The notes under the pieces are model-generated. The model saw only the letters and a list, made by a program, of their open reading frames with translations, ran no database searches and was not told the origin of the DNA. DNA of 30,618 bases, taken from contig NZ_GL890921.1 of NCBI RefSeq assembly GCF_000211815.1, positions 1 to 30,618 on the forward strand, written 5' to 3'. Shown here piece after piece: positions 23,645 through 30,618 of this stretch. Within the stretch, counting starts at the first letter, position 1; each line of letters opens with the position of its first letter. A program made the translations under genes and the position numbers. Source of the stretch: Moorena producens 3L (GTDB lineage Bacteria; Cyanobacteriota; Cyanobacteriia; Cyanobacteriales; Coleofasciculaceae).

Positions 23645-24009
23645 GAGTTTATTCTTTAGTGTGTAGAGAATTGGAGATTTGACCGACCTAATAACTATAG
23701 TTTTTTTTCATCAGAGAAAAAAGCGGTCAAGCAAGTGTCAACTTTGATAACGTTTTTCTTGCTGAGTTGACGGTTGACCGTTAACTGTTTACTATCCACA
23801 AACAACCGTCAACCGTCCACAAAGAACCAGTTATTTATTTACTTCTGATCTAATTCCTCCCCAGTATCAAAAATAATCACAAATTTGACATCAGGCATCA
23901 GCTGTCGGAGACTGCGCAAGTGACCCTCTGCATCAGAGCGGTTACGGAAGCGAGCAACAACCACTCGTTGCATTTTGGGTAATAACCGCACAATTAAGCT
24001 GTTGCGCAT

Positions 24010-25143
24010 TTAAACTGTGATAACAGCATTGCCTTTGTTTTTTATTTTTCGTACCCATTTTATAATTAACCCTCCTTCATTTAAAAGATGATTTAACAAA
24101 CATTCTAATTCTTCAATTGATTTGAAAACTCGATTGGCAATATATTCTTTTGCTGAATGCCAAACCAATTCAATTAAGTTATAATCAGGACTATACTCGG
24201 GAAGATATTCTAAATAAATATTCGGCATATCTTCTTCTATTTTATGAATATATTCGGCTTTTTTGTGAAAACTAGCATTGTCTAAAATAATGACGATTTT
24301 CGGTCCTTTATTAGCAAAGTCTTCTAGTTGATTACCCGCTTCCATCCATTCATTTTCTAGCTCTTTATAAAAGGTTTTTAAAACTTCATAAAAAGTTTGA
24401 CTATTGCTTTTTTTGAGGAAATCTACAAATCTTTTTTTATCTGAATATCGCAAAGCTCCCATCACATTAACTCTCCCTTGCCTTTCGGGCAAAGCCCGAC
24501 GCTGCGCGAACGGTCTCCTCTAACTTTTTTTCGCTTTCCTCTTTTACACCAGTTTTTTCTTCTGATGACTCTCAAACTAAATCCGCTTTCATCCCAAAAC
24601 CATACCTGAAGACGCTCTGGGCTTTCTTTTTCTATTTTTAAATACTCATCTAGTTTCTTTTTAAATGCTTCCCTTTTTTTAGGGTCTTTTTTAGAATCTA
24701 AGCTATACTTTGACCAAAGGTAAACATATTTTTTCTTGACTAGTATCCTACGAACTTGAGACCCACTTAACTTGATGCCTGTTGTATCTTCTAAATGAAC
24801 GGCTAATTTTTGAGCTGTCCATCGACCAAATTCATATCCTAATTCTTCGGGTTCTTTTTCGACTAATTCTAATAATACTTCTATATATTGTTTTGTTGCT
24901 TTTTGGTGATTGCCTTTCATTCTTTTATCTTTAAGACTCTCTAAGTCATCTGGATCTCCGTGGACACACCAATAACAGACTGTGTTCTTTGAACAACCCA
25001 AAACTTCAGCAATTTCTAACTGTGTTTTTCCACTATTCAACAACAGCAAAATTAAAATACGTTCTCTAATATTTCCATTTTCTTCTATTTTTAAGGCTTT
25101 TTGAAGTATTGTTTTTTGCTGTCAGATAATTTTTTGCTGGCAT
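24010..25143 (-). pseudogene. IS630-family transposase, frameshifted
   Basis: The N-terminal half has a helix-turn-helix (SGKTQLEIAEVLGCSKNTVC) and a winged-helix part (YEFGRWTAQKLAVHLEDTTG). The first catalytic Asp is in VWFWDESGFSL. The C-terminal half has GRVNVMGALRYSDKKRF, IVIILDNASFHKKAEY (second Asp) and LEYLPEYSPDYNLIELVWH with the catalytic Glu, so a full DDE set exists. The two halves are in different frames, because a GC-rich repeat of about 36 bases was inserted near 24484-24519. A second frameshift near 25117 separates the likely start MPAKNYLTAK (ATG 25143) from the body. Both lesions make the copy defective unless supplied in trans. Confidence 0.9.
24484..24519. repeat. Short GC-rich dispersed element inside the transposase
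   Basis: A palindromic GC-rich block (TTCGGGCAAAGCCCGACGC, then TGCGCGAACGG) stands out in AT-rich transposase DNA and causes the frameshift. It is related to the blocks at 198-253 and 14048-14084. This shows that the family can insert into coding sequence. Confidence 0.7.
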
Positions 25144-25236
25144 ATTTCCTATTATTGGGTTATTTATTAATTTTTATTATACCAATTTAAATGCCGAACA
25201 GCTTACCCACGGACTAAGACGGTCTCGATAGGTCAT

Positions 25237-25840
25237 AATAAAATTATCTCCTATGTTACTAGGGGTTAGAGCCAGCCCCGTGGTTTTTGAGGTTCAGGGG
25301 GCTGGTTTTTGACCTTATTAATTAAGGTCACTTTTCTTATAGCATAAAAATAATATTTTAGGGTATTTTTTTGAAAATAAAATGTCAATTAAAAATTACT
25401 TAATTAGTACAAAATTATGGTGCGTTAATAACGCAACCTACGGGTAAATATAAAATCCTATAGCCGTGAATAAGTGCAAACAATACTGTAACTTCGAGTG
25501 TTTAATTGCTAAAATTTATGGTTATTCTGTACTTGTTATGCTAAATGAACAGTTTAGCAGAGGCAGCAGGGAGCAGGAATCAGGGAATAGTTAAAAGAGG
25601 CCGTCTTTATAAAATTTTGTTAGTTGAATAGTACCATTTTTATGCTACAGTAAGCTTTCCGATTTTTTTATTGCAACTTTAGCATAAAAGGTACTGAATA
25701 ACATCATTTTTTTTATTCCTGAGCAGGAAAAATATAGTGTTTGCGTAGTGTGACCTACGGTTAATCTTTAGTAGACAAAACCTCTCAATTTTAGAAATGG
25801 CGAATGAAGGTTTTGGAAATTTAAAAAAAAGGAATAGAAG
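25237..25840. other. Gene-free AT-rich spacer
   Basis: No gene was recognised in about 600 bases. It contains the hairpin with T-run at 25272-25310 and a short GCAGGGAGCAGGAATCAGGG repeat near 25565. The rest is AT-rich without clear structure. Confidence 0.5.
25272..25310 (+). terminator. Intrinsic terminator-like hairpin
   Basis: CCAGCCCC (25272-25279) pairs with GGGGCTGG (25298-25305), followed directly by five T. No + strand gene ends nearby, so it may close an unseen short transcript. Alternatively it may fold as a leader hairpin in the opposite-strand mRNA of the split small gene, whose start is 36 bases away. Confidence 0.5.
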
Positions 25841-26518
25841 TTATTTTTTTTGTCTTACAGCTTTTTTAATTTGTTGTGCCAAGACCATAGTCATTATAGA
25901 ATTGGCAAATCCACCAAAAAATGGTAAGTTGCTGAGCATGGCAAGAGATGCTAAAGATGGATCAATCTCCTGAGACAATATTCCTAAGATAGCATTCTCA
26001 GCTCGGCGAGTATACACACGAGAGGTAACGTTAGCATTTTTCATGTAGACATCTATATTACTTGAATAGTTATTAATAGAAATTAGCTCAATATATACCC
26101 GGTCTCGCGGATTCAATAGTTCAATAATTAAATCAAGTCGGGTTTCTTGAAGTAATAATTCTCGAACTTCTCCAAATCCAACTTCTGGAATAGTTTTGAA
26201 AGTATATCCTACAATCTTGGAATTGCTGTCTAAACGTATACTCACTGGTTGCTCCCTAATAGCTAGGTTACCAGAGTTAAAAACTTCCATATTGAATAAA
26301 AATACAGAATTTGCAGGTTCATCTGCGTATATAATTTTGAGTTCGTTACGAATTGTATCTGAGAAGGAAAGTAGTGAGGAAGAATCATTAATAATGCAAT
26401 CTACTTGCTTAATCTTTTTTGTTTTCTGCCAGATAAATACAGATACGCATGCTGTAAATACTGATCCAGCAAGGGCACCTAAAGTAGCAGCAACTGTTGG
26501 ATTATCGTACCAAGCCAT
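25841..26518 (-). CDS. Hypothetical protein with N-terminal membrane helix
   Basis: Family not recognised. The 225-residue product starts with a short polar segment and one hydrophobic helix (AATLGALAGSVFTACVSVFIW, about residues 10-30), followed by a basic flank (QKTKKIKQ). The middle looks like a beta-rich domain (SVFLFNMEVFNSGNLAIREQ, SKIVGYTFKTIPEVGFGEV, RVYIELISINNYSSNIDVYM). The end (from about 185) is amphipathic or hydrophobic (LAMLSNLPFFGGFANSIMTM) with a Lys/Arg-rich terminus. The ATG at 26518 has no clear Shine-Dalgarno. It is AT-rich compared with the neighbouring housekeeping genes and stands alone next to an insertion sequence, so it may be accessory DNA. Confidence 0.65.
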   Translation of the reverse strand: MAWYDNPTVAATLGALAGSVFTACVSVFIWQKTKKIKQVDCIINDSSSLLSFSDTIRNELKIIYADEPANSVFLFNMEVFNSGNLAIREQPVSIRLDSNSKIVGYTFKTIPEVGFGEVRELLLQETRLDLIIELLNPRDRVYIELISINNYSSNIDVYMKNANVTSRVYTRRAENAILGILSQEIDPSLASLAMLSNLPFFGGFANSIMTMVLAQQIKKAVRQKK

Positions 26519-26600
26519 ATTTTTTGAATTTTCGGGTATTTACTAGCTAAATATTTATTATATTGCACCTGAGGGGGTGGCCAACAGCCTTAAAAGCCTT

Positions 26601-26747
26601 ACTGGGTGTGGGGTTTGGGGTCACCGGGGTAGGGAAACATCAGGAGCTGGCTACTTTGGTAGAGACGGTTGAATCAGGTTGGGGACGGAGGTTTTTGCTG
26701 GGGTAACTCAAAATTCCCTTCTATTTTTACCAAACCCCACACCCCAT
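26601..26747. repeat. Inverted-repeat element in the rqcH upstream region
   Basis: GGGTGTGGGGTTTGG (26604-26618) has an exact complement CCAAACCCCACACCC (26730-26744), with partial pairing beyond both ends. The element of about 147 bp has no frame and is probably a MITE or a very large hairpin. The rest of the 525-base gap before rqcH holds no gene. Near 26940-26995 it has GC-rich palindromic DNA with a HIP1 site. Confidence 0.65.
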
Positions 26748-27043
26748 ACCCTGTCTACTTTTTAGCCTTGTTGTCACTTCCTCAGGCTTGGTATAGGACA
26801 CTGCCTAGGTGAGCTCTGACTTGAGAAGAGGTAGTTTCTCGACTAACATCGTAGCCCTAAGGCTGACTTATACAATAGTATTGTAAATGCCCAAAATGGG
26901 AACTGGGCTAGACGGTGATCCCATAGCCATAGCCAAAATGCGATGCGCGCCCATTGAGGCGCTAGGCGATGCTCGGTACGAGCCGCTACGCGATCGCATT
27001 CTCAAACCCGAATCCTACCAAGCTCAGATCTGGCACCTGGCAC

Positions 27044-28981
27044 ATGCAACCTGTTGACTATACCACCCTGACCGCTGCTTGTTCTGAGCTGCGTGCTACC
27101 TGGGTACCAGGACGTACCGAACAAGTCTATCAACGCGATCGCTACACCATTGCTATCGCCCTACGCACCCTAAATGGTCGAGGTTGGCTCACCATTTGTT
27201 GGCATCCCCAAGCCGCCCGGATTTGCATAGGAGATCCACCCCCTCGGGTTCCCGACACCTTCACCTTTAGTGACCAACTGCGGCACCAGTTAGGTGGCTT
27301 CGCCCTAATTGCCATCGAAACCATTGCCCCTTGGGAGAGAGTATTAGACCTGCAATTTGCCAAACGCCCTGGAGAAGCACCGACTTGGCATTTGTATGTA
27401 GAAATTATCGGCAAATACAGTAACCTAATTCTCACTGATGCTGACAATCTAATTGTTACCACTGCTCATCAAGTCAGTAACCAGCAATCCAGCGTCCGTA
27501 CTATTCAAACCGGTCAACCCTACGAACTCCCACCAGCCCTGACTGGCACTAGCCCCAGTTTGACTGAATCCTACCAGAGCTGGAAAGAACGAGTAAGTTT
27601 GATACCAGGAGCAGTAGCAAATCAGTTACTCAAAAGTTATCGAGGATTGAGTCCCACCCTTGCTCGCTCTATGGTACAAGCAGCTGGTTTAGACCCAAAG
27701 CAATCCACCCAAAACCTAGAAGAATCCGACTGGCAAAACCTATTTCAATGCTGGCAACAATGGTTAAAAACTTTATTAAACGTTAGCAAGTTCTCTACAG
27801 ACAACCTTCAACCTGTTAACCTTCAACCAACCAACCTTCAACCTGCCAACCTTCAACCAACCAACCTTCAACCAACCAACCTTCAACCAACCAACCTTCA
27901 ACCAACCAACCTTCAACCTGCTAACCTTCAACCTGCCAACCTTCAACCTGCCAACCTTCAACCAACCAACCTTTTTCACCCAGGCTGGACAAACCAAGGA
28001 TATACGGTAATGGATTGGGGGATAGTTAAACCAGCTAAAAATATCCAAACCTTACTCAATTCCTATTACAGCAACCAGTTCAATCAACACGAGTTTGCCC
28101 GATTGCATAACCAACTTACTCAGAAGCTAAATAATAACCTACGAAAACTACGGCAAAAAGCTTCTAGCTTTAAGGAACGTTTACAGCAATCTGACCAAGC
28201 TGATCAATCCCGAGAAAAAGCTGACTTATTAATGGCATATCTCCAGGATTGGCAACCAGGGATGAAATCGATCACCCTACCGGACTTTGAAACCAACCAG
28301 CCAGTCAAGATTCCCTTAAATCCTGAGAAAAATGCTGTCCAAAATGCCCAAGCTTTCTACAAGCGACACCAAAAACTGAAACGAACTCGGGATGCGGTTG
28401 AGCCATTACTAAAAGAAGTACAAGATGAAATACAGTATTTAGAGCAAGTCGAGGCATCATTGACTCAGCTAAATACCTATAACACTCTAGACGACTTACA
28501 AACCCTACAGGAAATCCGCGAAGAGCTAATTGGGCAAGGATATTTAGAAGCTTCTGCTCAAAGAAGTCGTAATCTATCCGATGTTTCACAGCCCTATCGA
28601 TATCAAACTCCCAGTGGCTTTGAATTATTGATTGGTCGCAACAATCGGCAAAATGACCAGCTGACATTTCGTACCGCTGGGGATTATGACCTCTGGTTTC
28701 ATACCCAAGAGATTGCTGGGAGTCATGTACTACTGAGATTAGAGCCAGGAACAGTAGCTGATCCAGCAGATTTGCAATTTGCTGCTGATCTAGCCGCTTA
28801 CAACAGCCGGGGGTGTCAGAGTGAACAGGTACCAGTTGTTTACACGAAACCCAAATATGTCTACAAGCCTAAAGGCGCTAAACCAGGCATGGCGATTTAT
28901 AAGCACGAGCAAATCCTCTGGGGGCGTCCTGATCAAGGTCGTCATCACGTGATGGAATCTGCCTCAACCCAAAAAATGTAA
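27044..28981 (+). CDS. rqcH: NFACT-family ribosome quality control protein RqcH (FbpA-like)
   Basis: In characterised bacteria RqcH binds stalled 50S subunits with peptidyl-tRNA and adds alanine tails to the trapped chain. The ATG at 27044 (MQPVDYTTLTAACSELRATW) is preferred over the upstream ATG at 26969, because the NFACT-N domain begins there. Motifs: DRYTIAIALRTLNGRGWLTI, LQFAKRP, LYVEIIGKYSNLILTD, then a long coiled-coil middle (about residues 345-490), and the C-terminal NFACT-R domain with SGFELLIGRNNRQNDQLT, DYDLWFHTQEIAGSHVLLRL and YVYKPKGAKPGMAIYKHE. Between the N domain and the coiled coil, residues 254-308 are eleven copies of NLQP(T/A/V), translated from a tandem 15-bp repeat. 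The gene is otherwise intact. Identification as RqcH rather than another NFACT protein is by domain order. Confidence 0.92.
   Translation: MQPVDYTTLTAACSELRATWVPGRTEQVYQRDRYTIAIALRTLNGRGWLTICWHPQAARICIGDPPPRVPDTFTFSDQLRHQLGGFALIAIETIAPWERVLDLQFAKRPGEAPTWHLYVEIIGKYSNLILTDADNLIVTTAHQVSNQQSSVRTIQTGQPYELPPALTGTSPSLTESYQSWKERVSLIPGAVANQLLKSYRGLSPTLARSMVQAAGLDPKQSTQNLEESDWQNLFQCWQQWLKTLLNVSKFSTDNLQPVNLQPTNLQPANLQPTNLQPTNLQPTNLQPTNLQPANLQPANLQPANLQPTNLFHPGWTNQGYTVMDWGIVKPAKNIQTLLNSYYSNQFNQHEFARLHNQLTQKLNNNLRKLRQKASSFKERLQQSDQADQSREKADLLMAYLQDWQPGMKSITLPDFETNQPVKIPLNPEKNAVQNAQAFYKRHQKLKRTRDAVEPLLKEVQDEIQYLEQVEASLTQLNTYNTLDDLQTLQEIREELIGQGYLEASAQRSRNLSDVSQPYRYQTPSGFELLIGRNNRQNDQLTFRTAGDYDLWFHTQEIAGSHVLLRLEPGTVADPADLQFAADLAAYNSRGCQSEQVPVVYTKPKYVYKPKGAKPGMAIYKHEQILWGRPDQGRHHVMESASTQKM
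27803..27967 (+). repeat. In-frame 15-bp tandem repeat inside rqcH
   Basis: Eleven perfect-length units AACCTTCAACC(A/T)(A/G)(C/T)(C/T) encode NLQPV, NLQPT or NLQPA. Divisibility by three keeps the frame open. The repeat is the reverse complement of the intergenic repeat at 108-200. On the opposite strand it yields a spurious open frame. Confidence 0.95.
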
Positions 28982-29152
28982 ACTTTAATTACAAAAAAGA
29001 ACGTATTCTCTGTTACGATTAATTTAAAGCAGAAATTTTTAGGCTGTCGGTTTGGGAACGCGCAGCCTGGATTTTCCTCATGGAAAACGACGACGTATCT
29101 CTAATTAATTACGTGGATCATACCAGCTGTCTCAACAGCTGGTGATTTTTTT
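28982..29152 (+). ncRNA. Candidate small RNA ending in an intrinsic terminator
   Basis: No reading frame. A short stem (AGGCTG...CAGCCT at about 29041-29068) and a second (TTTTCC/GGAAAA at 29073-29086) precede a perfect terminator hairpin, ACCAGCTG-TCTCAA-CAGCTGGT, with a T-run ending at 29152. An AT-rich promoter-like stretch (TTACGATTAATTTAAAG near 29014-29030) lies upstream. The whole may instead be the 3' end of the rqcH transcript. It matches no RNA family that I can name with confidence. Confidence 0.35.
29122..29152 (+). terminator. Intrinsic terminator downstream of rqcH
   Basis: A perfect 8-bp stem, ACCAGCTG/CAGCTGGT, with a 6-base loop (TCTCAA), followed by GATTTTTTTG. It is oriented on the + strand, 140 bases past the rqcH stop, and is the best terminator in the window. 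Confidence 0.8.
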
Positions 29153-29284
29153 GATAAAATTTAAATAAAAATTAACAAATATACGGTGGAAAGAGGCAAT
29201 ACCGTTACCCAAAAACCAGGATGCTGTAGCAGGACTTTAGCTATTTGGTAAGCATATGCATTTGAAGTACCGTGGCCATAGGCC

Positions 29285-29334
29285 AATAGCTGATAGCTGA
29301 ATGCTGATAGCTGAATGCTGATAGCTGAATGCTT
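29285..29334. repeat. 14-bp tandem repeat (GATAGCTGAATGCT)
   Basis: Three units of GATAGCTGAATGCT, preceded by a partial copy, lie directly at the 3' end of lipB. Confidence 0.85.
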
Positions 29335-29337
29335 ACC

Positions 29338-30003
29338 CTAAAATCCCCTTTCCCCTTGGTCAATCAGTTGCAAACCAAAAACCTCAGCAAATTTACCACA
29401 GAGATCTAACCTTACCTGTTCCACACTAAGATCCGCAATAAACTGAGCTAGACTACCCACCGGTTTATCCGCAATGCCGCAGGGAACGATATGATTAAAA
29501 CCTGCAAGGTCAGGACAGACATTCAAAGCAAAGCCATGCATGGTAATCCAGCGCTTCACCTTAATGCCAATGGCAGCAACTTTACATCCTTCTAGCCAGA
29601 CACCAGTCATGCCAGCCACCCGCTCACCCTTTAGTCCATAGACAGCCAATACCTGAATCAAAACTTCCTCTAGCTGTCTGAGGTACCAGTGTAAATCTTG
29701 GCGATAGTACCGGAGATTGAGAATGGGGTAGCCTACCAGTTGTCCAGGACAGTGGTAGGTCACTTCACCACCACGCTCTATCCGATGCACGTCCCAGTTA
29801 ACCTGATTGGGATCGAATTTGAGAAAGTCAAGACGAGATCCTTTTCCTAGGGTGTAAACCGGTGGATGCTCCAGCAACAGGAGAATATCATCCAAACTGG
29901 AATCTTGGAGCCGTTGACTAACTAGCGTACGCTGTTGCTCCCAAGCCACTGTGTAAGGGACTAAACCTTGATGACTAATTAAACATTTACGCACGATCCT
30001 CAA
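29338..30003 (-). CDS. lipB: Octanoyl-[acyl-carrier-protein]:protein N-octanoyltransferase
   Basis: Transfers octanoate from octanoyl-ACP to the lipoyl domains of 2-oxoacid dehydrogenases and glycine cleavage H protein, the first step of lipoate assembly. The 221-residue protein has LLLEHPPVYTLGKGS, the family signature RGGEVTYHCPGQLVGYP (77-93), GVWLEGCKVAAIGIKVKRW with the catalytic Lys141, MHGFALNV and HIVPCGI with the acyl-carrying Cys175. Length is normal. The start is unsure: TTG at 30003 is the upstream limit, GTG lies three codons in, and there is no ATG before the conserved region. It is transcribed divergently from hpf with 182 bases between. Confidence 0.95.
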   Translation of the reverse strand: MRIVRKCLISHQGLVPYTVAWEQQRTLVSQRLQDSSLDDILLLLEHPPVYTLGKGSRLDFLKFDPNQVNWDVHRIERGGEVTYHCPGQLVGYPILNLRYYRQDLHWYLRQLEEVLIQVLAVYGLKGERVAGMTGVWLEGCKVAAIGIKVKRWITMHGFALNVCPDLAGFNHIVPCGIADKPVGSLAQFIADLSVEQVRLDLCGKFAEVFGLQLIDQGERGF

Positions 30004-30185
30004 TTATCTCATACTCTATGCCCTATTTTATCAATGTCAACGAATGCAAAGGAATTTGAAGAGAAATCAAAAGTTGATGTTGTCTAGAATACAAAGTGAT
30101 AGGGTAAGAGTAAGAACCAATAGCAGATCTCCCCAACCTCCACTGCTATTGTCAAGCGCAAACGTTACGAGATGGAGTAGTCAGT

Positions 30186-30618
30186 ATGAAGCTTGTTATC
30201 CAAGGTAAAAACATCGATATCACCGATGCAATTCGTGACTATGTACATCAAAAAATAGAAAAGGCGGTCAATCATTTTCAAAACATTACCAATCAGGTCG
30301 ATATAAATCTATCGGTGGCTCGTAATCCTCGGATAAACCCTAAACAGACAGCTGAAGTAACCATTTATGCCAATAAGACAGTGATTCGTGCCCAAGAGGG
30401 TACTGAAAACTTGTATGCCAGCATTGATCTGGTCGCTGATAAGATTCATCGTCAACTGCGCAAATATAAGGAGAAGCTGCAATCTCAGAAAACCCGTAAT
30501 CAGGCCAAGACACAGGTAATACTCGAAGAAGAATCGGTGCCAGTTGATCTGATTAGCGATCGCACTCCTGAGCTACCCGAAGAAGTGGTGCGCATGAAGT
30601 ATTTTGCCATGCCGCCAA
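30186..30618 (+). CDS. hpf: Ribosome hibernation promoting factor (LrtA/long HPF type), partial
   Basis: Binds idle ribosomes near the decoding centre; long forms drive 100S dimer formation, and the cyanobacterial gene (lrtA) is known as a light-repressed transcript. The frame starts at ATG 30186 with the Shine-Dalgarno GGAG at 30174-30177. It reads MKLVIQGKNIDITDAIRDYV, INLSVARNPRIN, AEVTIYANKTVIRAQE and LYASIDLVADKIHRQLRKYK, the S30AE fold. A charged linker with a HIP1 site follows, then the start of the C-terminal dimerisation domain (VVRMKYFAMPP). The window ends inside the gene. A long untranslated leader is possible in the 182-base intergenic region. Confidence 0.95.
   Translation, partial: MKLVIQGKNIDITDAIRDYVHQKIEKAVNHFQNITNQVDINLSVARNPRINPKQTAEVTIYANKTVIRAQEGTENLYASIDLVADKIHRQLRKYKEKLQSQKTRNQAKTQVILEEESVPVDLISDRTPELPEEVVRMKYFAMPP

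Larger units (their letters stand above)
23997..25203 (-). mobile_element. IS630-type insertion sequence, 1207 bp
   Basis: Terminal inverted repeats AGCTGTTGCGCATTTAAA and AGCTGTTCGGCATTTAAA (16 of 18 identical) lie just inside TA dinucleotides at 23995-23996 and 25204-25205. This is the TA target duplication of the IS630/Tc1 superfamily. The element carries one transposase gene on the minus strand, which is broken. Removing the element restores the host gene exactly. Confidence 0.92.
23839..25236 (-). pseudogene. Small conserved cyanobacterial gene split by an IS630-type element
   Basis: Deleting the element 23997-25203 and one TA joins MTYRDRLSPW (from ATG 25236, with AGGAG about 12 bases upstream) to VIVRLLPKMQRVVVARFRNR and the rest, giving a clean 62-residue protein that stops at 23839. 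The joined protein resembles a small conserved cyanobacterial protein of unknown function, by memory. The insertion falls after codon 10. A chimeric frame survives: the inserted end supplies an ATG at 24009 and the residues MRNSL, so a 56-residue product (23839-24009) could still be made. That ATG directly follows the transposase stop (TAA-ATG), which would allow coupled translation. Confidence 0.85.

Noticed and set aside
26969..27043. Upstream ATG of rqcH
   Set aside because: The first 25 residues are translated from a GC-rich palindromic region and do not resemble the NFACT-N start, which begins MQPVD.
27776..28048. Minus-strand frame rich in LKVGW/LKVGR repeats
   Set aside because: It is the antisense reading of the 15-bp tandem repeat within rqcH, which has strong domain evidence on the + strand.

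Overview
The window looks like chromosomal DNA of a filamentous cyanobacterium, probably a repeat-rich marine type such as Moorena (genus is inference). The evidence is the split dnaE gene with a C-terminal intein half, a cyanobacterial solanesyl diphosphate synthase, the DUF2499/DUF3593 pair shared with plastids, an LrtA-type hibernation factor, at least eight HIP1 sites (GCGATCGC, e.g. near 2347, 8357, 12316, 16712, 22329, 26990, 27135, 30556), and many heptamer-type tandem repeats between genes.

Layout. 1-4250: repeat-rich leader, a lipoprotein of the sorbosone/glucose dehydrogenase propeller family, and pyruvate kinase with a PEP-utilizer tail. 4252-6218: a membrane-anchored coiled-coil protein, a small inverted-repeat element and a decayed 2'-5' RNA ligase gene. 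6219-12441: core metabolism on the + strand: acpP and fabF (fatty acid synthesis), transketolase (Calvin cycle/pentose phosphate) and a polyprenyl diphosphate synthase (quinone tail). 12678-16183: a mobile-element graveyard with a 3'-truncated group II intron, a broken reverse transcriptase, a TnpB remnant, a gutted IS1-type element and a broken IS4-type transposase. Small hairpin elements are nested in these, several with readable target duplications. 16628-21115: an ATP-grasp protein, a strictly phased 21-bp repeat array, DUF2499, DUF3593 and a zinc-ribbon Ser/Thr kinase. 21225-25236, mostly minus strand: an IS1-type MITE, the dnaE C-terminal half with its split intein, a CHRD/PEP-CTERM protein, and a small conserved gene cut in two by an IS630-type element. 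25841-30618: an orphan membrane protein, an RqcH/NFACT gene carrying an in-frame 15-bp repeat array, lipB and the start of hpf/lrtA.

Most genes are independent housekeeping units; only acpP-fabF and perhaps DUF2499-DUF3593 look co-transcribed. The most unusual features are the 21-bp phased array, the spread of intergenic repeats into reading frames (rqcH and the DUF3593 gene), the hairpin element family whose stems change but stay paired, and the exact dissection of a small gene by an IS630 copy that supplies a new start codon. I saw no CRISPR array, rRNA or tRNA gene.
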